The notes under the pieces are model-generated. The model saw only the letters and a program-made list of their open reading frames with translations, was not told the DNA's origin and did not search any database. From positions 1,054,001 through 1,118,000 of the forward strand of contig NZ_CP042220.2 of NCBI RefSeq assembly GCF_007858975.2: 64,000 nt of DNA, given 5' to 3'. This stretch comes from Dickeya poaceiphila (lineage in GTDB: Bacteria > Pseudomonadota > Gammaproteobacteria > Enterobacterales > Enterobacteriaceae). A program made the position numbers and the translations under genes. This document shows, one piece after another, positions 10,700-19,699 of this stretch. Each line of letters opens with the position of its first letter. Within the stretch, counting starts at the first letter, position 1.

Positions 10700-11729
10700 T
10701 GATAATTCCCGTATCAATCCCAACCTGATGCCAGGCTCGCAGTACAGCGTCAGCGACGGCATGATTGAAGCGTTTTTTAGCGTGTTCTACGGTGAATTTG
10801 GCGAAGATGGAGAAATCTGCATTCTGCGGCAGCGCTTTGTCACATACGGTGTCATACCAGATATGACCGGCTTTTTCCCAGGAATAGCCACCCAGTGCCA
10901 TCGCGGTCAGATAGAAGGCCCGGCTGGGAATGCCTGAGTTCAGATGCACACCGCCGTTATCCTCACGGGTGTTGACGAAATCTCGCATGTGGGCAGGTTG
11001 TGGGTCGGTGCCCAGCAGCAGGTCGTCATAAGCGGTTCCGGGGCGAGACAGTGATCGCAGTCCTTTACCATCGATGCCTTCGGCCAATAGCCCTTCACCA
11101 ATAATCCAGTCCGCCTGCTGAACCTTCTGGTTACGGTAGTACTGTTTGACCATAGAGCCGAACACGTCCGCAAGCGATTCGTTGAGCGCACCGGACTGGC
11201 GGAAATACAGTAAATTGCATTCGCTTTCTACCACGCCGTGCGACAGCTCGTGGGCAATAACATCCAGAGCGATAGTAAAACGGTTGAATATTTTGCCGTC
11301 GCCATCGCCAAACACCATCTGCTGTCCATTCCAGAACGCATTCTGGTAATCCTTGCCGTAATGAACGCTGCCAGTCAACGGCAATCCTTTGTTGTTCAGT
11401 GAATTGCGACCAAAGACTTTCCAGAAAAAATCATAGGTAATACCCAGATAATTGTAAGCTTCATCCGCGGCGGTATCGCCGTTTCCCGGCTGGCCTTCTG
11501 CTCGTAATTGCTTGCCTGGTAACATTTGCTGGTGCTCTGCGTCGTAAATATCACGCTGCACCGTGCCGGCAGGGTGTTCCTCATGTTCAGCAGGATGAAT
11601 GACTGGAGCCACCATCAGTGATTGCACGTGCATCAGTGTGTGTTGGGCGCAACGACGTTCCTCATCCGATCCATTGTTGATAATGCGATGCAGGATGTAG
11701 GGCGGAATGATGCTACGGGCGGATTGCAT
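10680..11729 (-). CDS. Protealysin-like M4 metalloprotease (Prt)
   Basis: This 349-aa thermolysin-family (M4) zinc protease has the short propeptide typical of protealysin and Erwinia Prt, including the PPYI motif near residue 9. It has no classical signal peptide. The zinc site is visible as HELSH (His160, Glu161, His164) with the third ligand in NESLADVFG (Glu184). A second catalytic histidine lies downstream in the DFVNT...GGVHLNSGI region. The emfourin inhibitor gene overlaps its 3' end. Family members are exported or act in invasion of host cells; that role is inferred here. Confidence 0.92.
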   Translation of the reverse strand: MQSARSIIPPYILHRIINNGSDEERRCAQHTLMHVQSLMVAPVIHPAEHEEHPAGTVQRDIYDAEHQQMLPGKQLRAEGQPGNGDTAADEAYNYLGITYDFFWKVFGRNSLNNKGLPLTGSVHYGKDYQNAFWNGQQMVFGDGDGKIFNRFTIALDVIAHELSHGVVESECNLLYFRQSGALNESLADVFGSMVKQYYRNQKVQQADWIIGEGLLAEGIDGKGLRSLSRPGTAYDDLLLGTDPQPAHMRDFVNTREDNGGVHLNSGIPSRAFYLTAMALGGYSWEKAGHIWYDTVCDKALPQNADFSIFAKFTVEHAKKRFNHAVADAVLRAWHQVGIDTGIINEHEQE

Positions 11730-11813
11730 ACTTCATCTCCTTATGCCGGGCAATTATGGTGCAACATAACATTGATCTACCACAGTTATCACACAGCAAG
11801 TATAGCCTAATAA

Positions 11814-13199
11814 TTAAATATTTTTTGTCTGGCTTTTCGCGCGTGATTTGGTGGATTCTTTTTTCATTTCAGTTACCTGACTCTCAACCCAGCCATCCAA
11901 CAACCGGGTTTTCAGGATATCGCCCCTGGTGACTTGAGCGGTTTTTTTCATGACCTTGCCGTCCGGAGCAGTGGTGACGCTGTAGCCACGGGCCAGTGTC
12001 GCCAGCGGACTGACCGCCTCAAGATGGGAACAGGCTTCGCCAAATCGCTGTTTATGCTGATTAAGTTGTTTTTCTAACGCGTGCTGCATCCGGTAGCGTA
12101 AGTGCTGTACCTGCTGCTGCGCACGGTGCAGGCGCGATTGTGGCTGATATTGCTGCAGACGCTGGACGAGACGTTCATGACGTCGTGCCTGCAGGCGCAG
12201 TTGCAACTGGATGGCTTCATCCAGACGCTGGTGCAGGCGAATCAATTGGGTCTGTTGACGAGCGAGCCGTAGTTGCGGGTGTTGCTGGTGTAACCGATGC
12301 TGCAGTTTGACGAATTGCTGCTGGCGCTGTGCCAGATAATAGTCCATCGCCATTTCCAGCCGCTGGCGTTGGGATTGGATTTGCCGCAACAACTCCAACT
12401 GGTTACGGCTAACCAGTTCCGCCGCTGCTGAAGGCGTCGGTGCGCGCAGGTCGGCCACAAAGTCGGCGATGGTTACATCGGTTTCGTGGCCGACCGCACT
12501 GACAATTGGGATGCGGCTGGCAAAGATCGCCCGCGCCACCCGTTCGTCGTTGAAGCTCCACAGATCTTCCAGTGAACCGCCGCCGCGACCGACAATCAGC
12601 ACATCACACTCCTGGCGCAAGTTCGCCAGCTCAATAGCCCGCACAATCTGGTCTGGAGCGTCCGCGCCTTGCACTGCCGTCGGGTAGATAACCACCGGCA
12701 GCGACGGATCGCGGCGTTGCAGAATATGTAAAATATCATGCAGTGCTGCGCCACTGGCGGAGGTAATGACGCCAACCTGTCGTGCTGGTTTGGGCAGTAA
12801 CTGCTTGTGCTGCTGATCAAATAGTCCTTCTGCAGACAGGCGCTGTTTCAATTGTTCAAACTGTTGTTGCAGCAGGCCATCGCCTGCCGGGTGCATACTT
12901 TCAGCCAGCAGTTGGTAATCACCACGTGGTTCATAGAGCGTGATGGTGGCGCGAATCAGGATCTGTTGCCCGTTTTGTGGCCGAAAGGCGACTCGCCGGT
13001 TGCTGGTGCGGAACATGGCGCACCGCACCTGAGCGCGTTCATCTTTTAGCGTAAAATACCAATGACCGGAGGAAGGCTGAGAGAAATTGGACATTTCGCC
13101 GGAGAGCCAGATTTGACCCATTTCGCCTTCCAGCAACTGCTTTACCGTCTGATTCAGGCGGCTTACGGTAAATATGGCGGCTGACGGCAATGAAGACAT
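11814..13199 (-). CDS. xseA: Exodeoxyribonuclease VII large subunit
   Basis: XseA is the catalytic subunit of ExoVII, which degrades single-stranded DNA to short oligonucleotides. The 461-aa product has an N-terminal OB fold ([16 protein letters not shown], then [19 protein letters not shown]), the catalytic core with [11 protein letters not shown] and AVGHETD, and a long Gln/Arg/Leu-rich coiled coil (about 280-400). I start at 13199 ([10 protein letters not shown]) because homology begins there; the frame extends five codons further. It diverges from guaB, the conserved enterobacterial order. Confidence 0.96.
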   Translation of the reverse strand: MSSLPSAAIFTVSRLNQTVKQLLEGEMGQIWLSGEMSNFSQPSSGHWYFTLKDERAQVRCAMFRTSNRRVAFRPQNGQQILIRATITLYEPRGDYQLLAESMHPAGDGLLQQQFEQLKQRLSAEGLFDQQHKQLLPKPARQVGVITSASGAALHDILHILQRRDPSLPVVIYPTAVQGADAPDQIVRAIELANLRQECDVLIVGRGGGSLEDLWSFNDERVARAIFASRIPIVSAVGHETDVTIADFVADLRAPTPSAAAELVSRNQLELLRQIQSQRQRLEMAMDYYLAQRQQQFVKLQHRLHQQHPQLRLARQQTQLIRLHQRLDEAIQLQLRLQARRHERLVQRLQQYQPQSRLHRAQQQVQHLRYRMQHALEKQLNQHKQRFGEACSHLEAVSPLATLARGYSVTTAPDGKVMKKTAQVTRGDILKTRLLDGWVESQVTEMKKESTKSRAKSQTKNI

Positions 13200-13292
13200 T
13201 GTGACCCAGATCAAAAAGTAAAACGGAGAGTTAATCCATCAATACTACCGGTCAATGGGCTGTTCGCAAGCATTTTTATAAAAAAATGCTGG

Positions 13293-13318
13293 AGGCAATC
13301 GATTTCGGCCTGTATAAT
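13293..13318 (+). promoter_or_regulatory. guaBA promoter with candidate PurR operator
   Basis: A TATAAT -10 box lies at 13313-13318. Just upstream, AGGCAATCGATTTCGG (13293-13308) matches about 11 of 16 positions of the PurR box ACGCAAACGTTTGCGT. It would overlap the spacer of the promoter. PurR repression of guaBA is known in E. coli; the site assignment here is by eye. Confidence 0.5.
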
Positions 13319-13371
13319 GCCGCGGCAATATTTTATCTAATTCCCATCCTCAATCCCGGTGAGATATTGCC

Positions 13372-14835
13372 ATGTTACGTATCGCTAAAGAAGCTTTAAC
13401 CTTCGATGATGTTCTCCTCGTTCCAGCCCATTCCACTGTTTTGCCCAACACAGCCGATCTGAGCACTCAACTGACACAACGCATCCGTTTGAACATTCCT
13501 ATGCTGTCCGCTGCAATGGATACCGTGACTGAATCCGAACTGGCGATTGCGCTGGCTCAGGAAGGCGGCATCGGTTTTATTCATAAGAACATGCCCATTG
13601 AGCGCCAGGCGGAAGAAGTGAGCCGCGTGAAACGTCATGAAAGCGGCGTTGTGGTTGATCCGCAGACGGTAACGCCGGAAACGACGTTGCGTGAAGTGAA
13701 GGCACTGACGGAGCGTAACGGTTTCGCCGGGTATCCGGTAGTAACGAAAGGCAATGAATTAGTTGGCATTATTACCGGTCGTGATGTACGTTTCGCCACC
13801 GATCTGGACCGCCCGGTCAGCGCGGTAATGACCCCGAAAGAACGTCTGGTTACGGTAAAAGAGGGCGAAGCCCGTGACGTAGTGCTGCAAAAAATGCACG
13901 AGAGCCGTATCGAAAAAGCACTGGTGGTGGATGCGCAGTTCCGTCTGGTCGGGATGATCACGGTAAAAGATTTCCAGAAAGCAGAACGTAAGCCGAATGC
14001 CTGTAAAGATGAGCATGGCCGTCTGCGCGTCGGTGCGGCAGTCGGGGCCGGTGCCGGCAACGAAGAGCGTATCGACGCACTGGTTGCTGCTGGTGTGGAC
14101 GTTTTGTTGATTGACTCCTCGCACGGTCATTCCGAAGGCGTGTTGCAGCGTATCCGCGAAACCCGCGCCAAATACCCGAATTTGCAGATCATCGGTGGTA
14201 ACGTGGCGACGGGCGCTGGCGCGCGCGCCCTGGCTGAGGCGGGTGTGAGTGCGGTAAAAGTGGGTATCGGTCCTGGCTCTATCTGTACTACCCGTATCGT
14301 AACCGGTGTGGGCGTACCGCAGATTACGGCCATTGCCGATGCGGTTGAGGCACTGGAAGGCACCGGTATTCCGGTGATTGCCGATGGCGGCATCCGTTTC
14401 TCTGGCGACATCGCCAAAGCTATCGCTGCTGGTGCGGCCTGCGTCATGGTCGGCTCCATGCTGGCGGGTACTGAAGAATCGCCAGGTGAAATCGAGCTGT
14501 ATCAGGGGCGTGCGTTCAAATCTTACCGCGGCATGGGGTCACTGGGTGCAATGTCTAAAGGCTCGTCTGACCGTTACTTCCAATCTGACAATGCGGCTGA
14601 CAAACTGGTGCCGGAAGGCATTGAAGGCCGCGTTGCTTATAAAGGCCGCCTGAAAGAGATCGTTCACCAGCAGATGGGGGGTCTGCGTTCCTGTATGGGT
14701 TTGACTGGTTGCCCGACTATTGATGCGCTGCGCACTAAAGCTGAATTTGTGCGCATCAGCGGCGCGGGTATTCAGGAAAGCCACGTCCATGATGTCACTA
14801 TCACCAAAGAGTCGCCGAACTACCGCATGGGCTAA
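13372..14835 (+). CDS. guaB: Inosine-5'-monophosphate dehydrogenase
   Basis: GuaB oxidises IMP to XMP with NAD, the committed step of GMP synthesis. The 487-aa product has the catalytic TIM barrel split by two CBS domains (about residues 95-205). The active-site loop reads [11 protein letters not shown] with the catalytic Cys, and the flap region reads KGSSDRYFQ. The length is one residue off E. coli (488). It is followed by a weak terminator and then guaA. Confidence 0.98.
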   Translation: MLRIAKEALTFDDVLLVPAHSTVLPNTADLSTQLTQRIRLNIPMLSAAMDTVTESELAIALAQEGGIGFIHKNMPIERQAEEVSRVKRHESGVVVDPQTVTPETTLREVKALTERNGFAGYPVVTKGNELVGIITGRDVRFATDLDRPVSAVMTPKERLVTVKEGEARDVVLQKMHESRIEKALVVDAQFRLVGMITVKDFQKAERKPNACKDEHGRLRVGAAVGAGAGNEERIDALVAAGVDVLLIDSSHGHSEGVLQRIRETRAKYPNLQIIGGNVATGAGARALAEAGVSAVKVGIGPGSICTTRIVTGVGVPQITAIADAVEALEGTGIPVIADGGIRFSGDIAKAIAAGAACVMVGSMLAGTEESPGEIELYQGRAFKSYRGMGSLGAMSKGSSDRYFQSDNAADKLVPEGIEGRVAYKGRLKEIVHQQMGGLRSCMGLTGCPTIDALRTKAEFVRISGAGIQESHVHDVTITKESPNYRMG

Positions 14836-14861
14836 GCGCGTTATCGGCTGATTTACTGTTA

Positions 14862-14898
14862 CGAACCCGGTAAACTCGCCGGGTTCGATTTTTCTTTC
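14862..14898 (+). terminator. Hairpin between guaB and guaA
   Basis: CGAACCCGG (14862-14870) pairs perfectly with CCGGGTTCG (14879-14887) and is followed by ATTTTTCTTTC. It resembles a rho-independent terminator inside the guaBA operon. It could be a partial terminator that lowers guaA relative to guaB expression. Confidence 0.6.
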
Positions 14899-14922
14899 GC
14901 TCCGTAGTGGAATACGCCTCTC

Positions 14923-16500
14923 ATGACAGAAAACATTCATCAACATCGCATTCTTATTCTGGATTTCGGCTCGCAATACACGCAACTGGCGGCACGCCGC
15001 GTACGTGAACTGGGCGTATACTGTGAACTGTGGGCATGGGATGTCACCGAAGCGCAGATTCGCGAGTTCAACCCGAATGGCATCATTCTTTCCGGTGGTC
15101 CGGAAAGTACCACCGAATTCAATAGCCCGCGTGCGCCGGAGTATGTTTTCCAGGCCGGCGTGCCGGTGCTGGGTGTCTGTTATGGTATGCAGACCATGGC
15201 GATGCAACTGGGCGGTAAGGTAGAAGGTTCCAGCGAGCGTGAGTTCGGTTATGCGCAGGTGGAGGTCAAGGCCAGCAGCGCGTTGATCCGCGACATTCAG
15301 GATGCGCTCAGCGCCAGCGGTGCGCCGTTGCTGGATGTGTGGATGAGCCACGGCGATAAAGTCACCGCTATTCCGGCTGACTTTGTGACCGTTGCCAGTA
15401 CCGATACCTGCCCGTATGCCATCATGGCTAACGAAGAAAAACGTTTCTACGGTGTGCAGTTCCACCCAGAGGTGACGCACACGCGTCAGGGCCAGCGGAT
15501 GCTGGAACGCTTTGTGCGCGATATTTGTCAGTGTGAAGCACTGTGGACGCCAGCAAAAATTATTGATGACGCTGTTGAGCGCATCCGTCAGCAAGTAGGT
15601 CAGGATAAGGTGATTCTTGGCTTGTCCGGTGGGGTCGATTCGTCGGTGACGGCGTTGTTGCTGCATCGTGCGATTGGTGATCGCCTGACCTGTGTGTTTG
15701 TGGACAACGGTCTATTGCGTTTGAACGAAGCTGAACAGGTAATGGAGATGTTTGGCGACCAGTTCGGCCTGAACATTGTGCATGTCCCGGCAGAAAATCG
15801 TTTCCTGTCGGCGCTGGCCAGCATTGACGATCCGGAAGCCAAGCGTAAAACCATTGGTCGCGTTTTCGTCGAGGTATTTGATGAAGAAGCGGGCAAGCTG
15901 ACTGACGTAAAATGGCTGGCGCAAGGTACCATTTACCCGGATGTGATCGAATCTGCTGCCTCCGCTACGGGCAAAGCGCACGTCATCAAGTCGCACCATA
16001 ATGTTGGTGGTTTGCCGGATGACATGGCGCTGGGGCTGGTCGAGCCGCTCAAAGAGCTGTTCAAAGATGAAGTGCGCAAGATTGGTCTGGAATTGGGCTT
16101 GCCGTACAACATGCTGTACCGCCATCCGTTCCCAGGACCGGGGCTGGGTGTGCGTGTGTTGGGTGAAGTGAAGAAAGAGTATTGCGACCTGCTGCGTCGC
16201 GCCGATGCTATCTTCATCGAGGAACTGCACAAGGCGGACCTGTACGACAAAGTCAGCCAGGCGTTCACGGTGTTCCTGCCAGTGCGTTCCGTGGGCGTAA
16301 TGGGTGATGGTCGTAAATACGACTGGGTTGTCTCGCTGCGCGCAGTCGAAACTATCGACTTCATGACCGCGCACTGGGCGCACTTGCCGTATGAGTTCCT
16401 TGGCCGCGTTTCCAACCGCATCATTAACGAAGTAGACGGTATTTCTCGCGTGGTGTATGACGTGTCTGGCAAGCCGCCCGCAACCATTGAGTGGGAATGA
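14923..16500 (+). CDS. guaA: GMP synthase (glutamine-hydrolysing)
   Basis: GuaA aminates XMP to GMP using glutamine. The 525-aa length equals that of E. coli. The N-terminal class I amidotransferase domain shows the nucleophile in GVCYGMQ and the His/Glu pair in [10 protein letters not shown]. The ATP-pyrophosphatase loop reads GLSGGVDSS. The C-terminal dimerisation domain ends KPPATIEWE. The 3' end of guaA is a known integration hotspot for genomic islands in many bacteria, and accessory DNA begins right after this stop codon. Confidence 0.98.
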   Translation: MTENIHQHRILILDFGSQYTQLAARRVRELGVYCELWAWDVTEAQIREFNPNGIILSGGPESTTEFNSPRAPEYVFQAGVPVLGVCYGMQTMAMQLGGKVEGSSEREFGYAQVEVKASSALIRDIQDALSASGAPLLDVWMSHGDKVTAIPADFVTVASTDTCPYAIMANEEKRFYGVQFHPEVTHTRQGQRMLERFVRDICQCEALWTPAKIIDDAVERIRQQVGQDKVILGLSGGVDSSVTALLLHRAIGDRLTCVFVDNGLLRLNEAEQVMEMFGDQFGLNIVHVPAENRFLSALASIDDPEAKRKTIGRVFVEVFDEEAGKLTDVKWLAQGTIYPDVIESAASATGKAHVIKSHHNVGGLPDDMALGLVEPLKELFKDEVRKIGLELGLPYNMLYRHPFPGPGLGVRVLGEVKKEYCDLLRRADAIFIEELHKADLYDKVSQAFTVFLPVRSVGVMGDGRKYDWVVSLRAVETIDFMTAHWAHLPYEFLGRVSNRIINEVDGISRVVYDVSGKPPATIEWE

Positions 16501-16862
16501 TCCACGGTCCTTCCGAGACTATCGCCAACTATCGAAAAACCGCCATAATTTTTTGATTTTTAATTAAATTTATTATGGTGACTATCGGTAACTATCGCCA
16601 GCCAGCGGAACAGGCTGGCGGTAGAAGTGACGGTAAGCGAAAAGACCTGAATTAAGACTCTGCCGTTGATGATTGATGCTTTTTCGGTCATGACGGTAAA
16701 AATTCCCTTCCAAAGCTAGACGTGATGCGGCTTTCGGAACATCTTCAGACTTCCTGACCCTTGACGGTAAAAACCGCCATTGAACAGGAGGAAAAACACG
16801 ATGCTGACCGATGATCGGATTAATACACTGCGATGTTAGTAATGTTTTCATCAGCAACGTGA
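16501..16862. other. Repeat-bearing junction after guaA
   Basis: No credible gene is seen in these 360 bases. The sequence carries two near copies of an ACTATCGnnAACTATCG motif (near 16520 and 16584). TGACGGTAA occurs as direct repeats at 16628-16636, 16691-16699 and 16762-16770, and again at 18185-18193. Such short repeats beside guaA resemble arm-type or attachment-region relics of an integrase-borne island. No integrase or second att copy was found. Confidence 0.4.
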
Positions 16863-16872
16863 GGACATCTCC

Positions 16873-16938
16873 ATGAAGAAGCGTTTTTCCGATGAACAGA
16901 TCATCAGTATCCTACGCGAGACCGAAGCCGGTGGGTAA
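16873..16938 (+). pseudogene. IS3-family transposase OrfA, N-terminal remnant
   Basis: An ATG at 16873 opens a 21-codon frame, MKKRFSDEQIISILRETEAG plus one Gly, then a stop. This is the typical start of OrfA of IS3-family elements (the helix-turn-helix protein that forms OrfAB). Normal OrfA has about 90 residues, so this is a truncated relic. The piece at 16963-17091 may come from the same or a related element. Confidence 0.75.
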
Positions 16939-16962
16939 TCTCCCCGAAAAATCAGTGCGGTG

Positions 16963-17091
16963 CTAAATCAGGACTCTTCGTCTTTTTGCAGACTCCAGAT
17001 ATTCAGCTGTAGTCATGCCATTAACGAAGAATGTGTTCTTTCATGATTGTATTTCCTGCGCCAGCGATCAAGTTTCTCCTGTATAGCCAGG
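16963..17091 (-). pseudogene. IS3-family transposase OrfB, C-terminal remnant with frameshift
   Basis: Read on the minus strand, the sequence encodes QEKLDRWRRKYNHERTHSSL, a hallmark of the C-terminus of IS3-type integrase-core transposases. After TCGTTA the frame breaks by one base, and the next frame continues NGMTTAEYLESAKRRR to a stop at 16963-16965. One A appears to have been lost. The rest of the element is missing. It points opposite to the OrfA relic, so the region has been rearranged or had more than one insertion. Confidence 0.75.
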
Positions 17092-17118
17092 GTACAAAAA
17101 ATAATTCGGGACACAGCC

Positions 17119-17182
17119 TAAATAACTGATATGGACACCGACCTAATTGCAAGCGTGGTTCGGTGTCCATATCAGTTATTTA
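17119..17182. repeat. Perfect 23-bp inverted repeat with 18-base loop
   Basis: The arm TAAATAACTGATATGGACAC plus CGA (17119-17141) is the exact reverse complement of 17160-17182. The right arm contains the stop codon of the glycine-rich peptide gene that ends at 17180. No long U tract follows on the minus strand. It could act as a terminator or RNA stabiliser for that gene, or be a relic of a transposable element end. Confidence 0.8.
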
Positions 17183-17374
17183 ATCACCGCCATCGCCACC
17201 ATTTCCCCCAGGCCCTCCATTGGCTCCTGGGCTTCCATTTTGGCCCAGGCCACCGTTACTACCTGCTGCAGCATCAATTAATATAATATGACCTGAACTG
17301 AAAATGTCCGTGCGGTAATCAGCCTTTGCCTGTGGAAGAAGAATTAATGGGCTTAAAAAAAATATCATTCTCAT
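17180..17374 (-). CDS. Small secreted glycine-rich peptide (second of a pair)
   Basis: This is a 64-aa hypothetical protein. A signal peptide (MRMIFFLSPLILLPQAKA, cleavage likely after AKA) is followed by a short linker (DYRTDIFSSGHIILIDAAA) and a collagen-like tail of Gly-Gly-x and Gly-x-x units (GSNGGLGQNGSPGANGGPGG and onward) ending NGGDGGD. The start ATG overlaps the stop of the upstream peptide gene as ATGA, which suggests translational coupling. I do not recognise the family. The signal peptide, low-complexity acidic glycine tail and operonic pairing argue for a real exported peptide. Confidence 0.55.
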   Translation of the reverse strand: MRMIFFLSPLILLPQAKADYRTDIFSSGHIILIDAAAGSNGGLGQNGSPGANGGPGGNGGDGGD

Positions 17375-17562
17375 TGGAAAATCCTTTTCAAAATGCTTTC
17401 GCCGCCTTTGCCACCGGCTCCTCCTGCGCCAACAAAAATAAAGATGCTTTCGGGCTGCTTATGAGCAATATTGGTAGCACTGACATTGGCTTGCTGAGCG
17501 ATTCCCTGAATCGGGTGAAATAAGATCATGCCTGCTAGCACGATTATATTTTTAAATTTCAC
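17371..17562 (-). CDS. Small secreted glycine-rich peptide (first of a pair)
   Basis: This is a 63-aa hypothetical protein with a GTG start. It has a signal peptide (MKFKNIIVLAGMILFHPIQG, likely cleaved after GIAQ), a central segment QANVSATNIAHKQPESIFIF and a glycine cluster VGAGGAGGKGG before a basic end ESILKRIFQ. It overlaps the next gene by four bases. A GGAAA stretch upstream is only a poor ribosome binding site. Function unknown. The mature peptide would have about 40 residues, a size seen in exported signalling or antagonistic peptides; that is speculation. Confidence 0.5.
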   Translation of the reverse strand: MKFKNIIVLAGMILFHPIQGIAQQANVSATNIAHKQPESIFIFVGAGGAGGKGGESILKRIFQ

Positions 17563-18332
17563 GAAGCACCATTTCCAGTGACTAAATTAAATTTTAATTA
17601 TATGCATCGATAAATACATGGGATTTTTCCCAAATTTTTATTTTGGCGTTTCGTGGTTTGTTTTGATTTTTCATTTCTACTTTATTGTTATATTTGATGT
17701 TTTTTGTATGTCATTTTTAAAGTTCGGCTATGTCACTAAATCTAATAATTGTTTTTTTTGTGTGTGTTATTTGGTTTTTTTAGTAATGGATGTAAAACTA
17801 AAAATAGGTAATTTACATTGATATGTTCAGGGGGGCTGTAGTAGCAGTATCTTCCGGGGTAAATACATGCATTATCATTGTGAATGAAGTGCTAAAATAA
17901 ATTTCCAGGTTTCCCTCTAGTGCATTCTTAAGCACTTTTTTGTAAGCGGTGACTTATCACTTATTTTTTGTAATACATTCTGATTATCAGAAATTAATTA
18001 GAGGCATTACCGGAGAGACGATGAAATCGCAGACGAGAAAAATAAAGCGGTGGGGCATCTTTCTGAAAACCATCCATGACCATCCAGCAGTCCGCTATAA
18101 TGAAACCTGATTGACAATGAGCCTGGAAACGTCAACGCCCCGCAAATTGCTCCATCTCCCGCACCAGCCAAAGATGTATGCGTTTGACGGTAAAAGTGAC
18201 GGTATCGGTCCAGATCAATCACTACCAAATTATTATATTATTATAGGGCTTGATAAACGACTCAGATGAGCCGTTTACTGTATTACGTGATGGTATCATT
18301 TTGAGTTATCCAGGAATTATGCGTGGCAAAAC
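17563..18332. other. AT-rich stretch without a convincing gene
   Basis: These 770 bases are strongly AT-rich in the first half. Open frames exist (for example 17618-17821, Phe-rich) but look like chance products of T-runs. The promoter of the glycine-rich peptide genes should lie between 17563 and about 17650 on the minus strand; no clear -35/-10 pair stands out. Another TGACGGTAA copy lies at 18185-18193, linking this end to the repeats behind guaA. Confidence 0.5.
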
Positions 18333-19409
18333 CTACTTCAGATGCTGGTAAAGTGGTGACTGCTTAAGGCTGCAAGAATTATATTTTTCCTTACAGGTTA
18401 TCTCTAGTTTTCTCGCCAGAAGAAAAGGGGAGTTAGTGTATCCATGACCAAATTTGGGGTAATAATATACGGGGTATTTGTTTTTTTGGGAAAAATCGCT
18501 GATGATGTTTTCATATAATTGTTTGCTTTTTTCATCCAGGTCATCTTTGTAGAATTGTCCAAAAATTATTGCCTTAGGATGGAAGTTCTTCTTATAGCTG
18601 AGTTGATGTAATGCCCGGTCAAGCTGCTGTGGCGCTTCATTGATATCTTCTAATAACAATATTTTTCCTGAGTATTGTTCTTCATACTTTGTTGAAAAAA
18701 ATGATTTTATCAACGTCAGATTACTGCCACTTGCAATTCCAGTGGCTCCCGCATGTGCGGCAGCATTCATGGGTAAAATTTCATTGTATGTGACTCCCTT
18801 AGAAATGGCAGAAAATGTATCATTAATACTGCTATACATATTGATTTCTCTTTTGGGATCTATAGCGTGCATCTCTTTATTGTAAGATGCAAAAACTCCG
18901 TGAACGCTTGGCCATTTTATTACATTGTTGACATAATAATGAATTGCTGTGACATCACTGAATCCGATGAGTATTTTGGGTGTTGATTTAGCAATCTCTG
19001 CTTTTTTTGCATACAGATAAGGGTATAAATTAAGTGCGCCTTCTCCTCCTCTGACAAACCAAAGGTACTTTACTTTCTTGTCTGTCAGAGCCTTGATGAG
19101 TGTATCTGCACGCGCTTTATCGGTGTCTGTATAACCTAACGGTGTTGGGTTTTGATGTAGGTAGGTTGTATCAATATTATATCCGGAAGAGGAAAATATT
19201 TGCTTTATTTCTGGGATGCTATCCTCATCATACTGAGAAGAAACGGATATGAGATATATCAATTTATCGGGTGAAGGTGTATTATCTGGGGTTGTTTTTT
19301 CACAACAAGATGGAGATAGTTTACTATGAGGAGGGATAGCGAAAGCAGGATAATTAAAAAATAGCGATGTTAAGGTTGATAATGTGATTGCTATTAACCG
19401 AGGTTTCAT
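18333..19409 (-). CDS. Secreted S66-family (LD-carboxypeptidase/MccF-like) serine peptidase
   Basis: Peptidase family S66 includes LD-carboxypeptidases, which trim tetrapeptides from peptidoglycan, and MccF, which destroys microcin C. The 358-aa product carries the family motifs: RGGEGALNLYPYL (120-132), the nucleophile elbow GFSDVTA (Ser151), LLEDINEAPQQLDRAL with the acidic member (E254 or E258) and GHG..NSPF (His322). An N-terminal signal peptide (about 1-24, ending AFA) predicts export; E. coli LdcA and MccF are cytoplasmic. GGAGA precedes the ATG at 19409, so I prefer it to the longer frame from 19445. Codon use is AT-rich, unlike the flanking core genes. Confidence 0.85.
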   Translation of the reverse strand: MKPRLIAITLSTLTSLFFNYPAFAIPPHSKLSPSCCEKTTPDNTPSPDKLIYLISVSSQYDEDSIPEIKQIFSSSGYNIDTTYLHQNPTPLGYTDTDKARADTLIKALTDKKVKYLWFVRGGEGALNLYPYLYAKKAEIAKSTPKILIGFSDVTAIHYYVNNVIKWPSVHGVFASYNKEMHAIDPKREINMYSSINDTFSAISKGVTYNEILPMNAAAHAGATGIASGSNLTLIKSFFSTKYEEQYSGKILLLEDINEAPQQLDRALHQLSYKKNFHPKAIIFGQFYKDDLDEKSKQLYENIISDFSQKNKYPVYYYPKFGHGYTNSPFLLARKLEITCKEKYNSCSLKQSPLYQHLK

Positions 19410-19699
19410 TTTATTCTCCAGTGCGTTGCTTTTTTGACTCTCCATTTATAGCAATGTTTATCGATGATGTGATTCCTTTCAGAGAAATCTTAATTGTGTT
19501 TTTTTGTTAAGTGGTGTAATTCAATGTTCCTTTTTTGTTTTTTATTAATGTTTGCTTCGGTGGGAAGTTCTCTTGTCAGGAAAATTAGTTTGGGTTAATT
19601 GTAGGTGAATCATATTTTTCATCATAAATACATGGGGTTCTTAACCCCATGTATGTACTAAAAATAGCGAAAATATAGGATGAAATTATTCATTATTAT

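Noticed and set aside
14539..15666. 375-codon minus-strand ORF across guaB-guaA
   Set aside because: Antisense shadow of two highly conserved genes; no ribosome binding site or domain.
17618..17821. Plus-strand 67-codon Phe/Val-rich ORF
   Set aside because: Low-complexity product of T-runs in AT-rich DNA, no ribosome binding site, no recognisable motif.
18007..18228. Minus-strand 73-codon ORF sharing YRHFYRQ with the frame at 16582-16857
   Set aside because: The shared residues come from the repeated TGACGGTAA DNA motif in one frame, not from a protein family.
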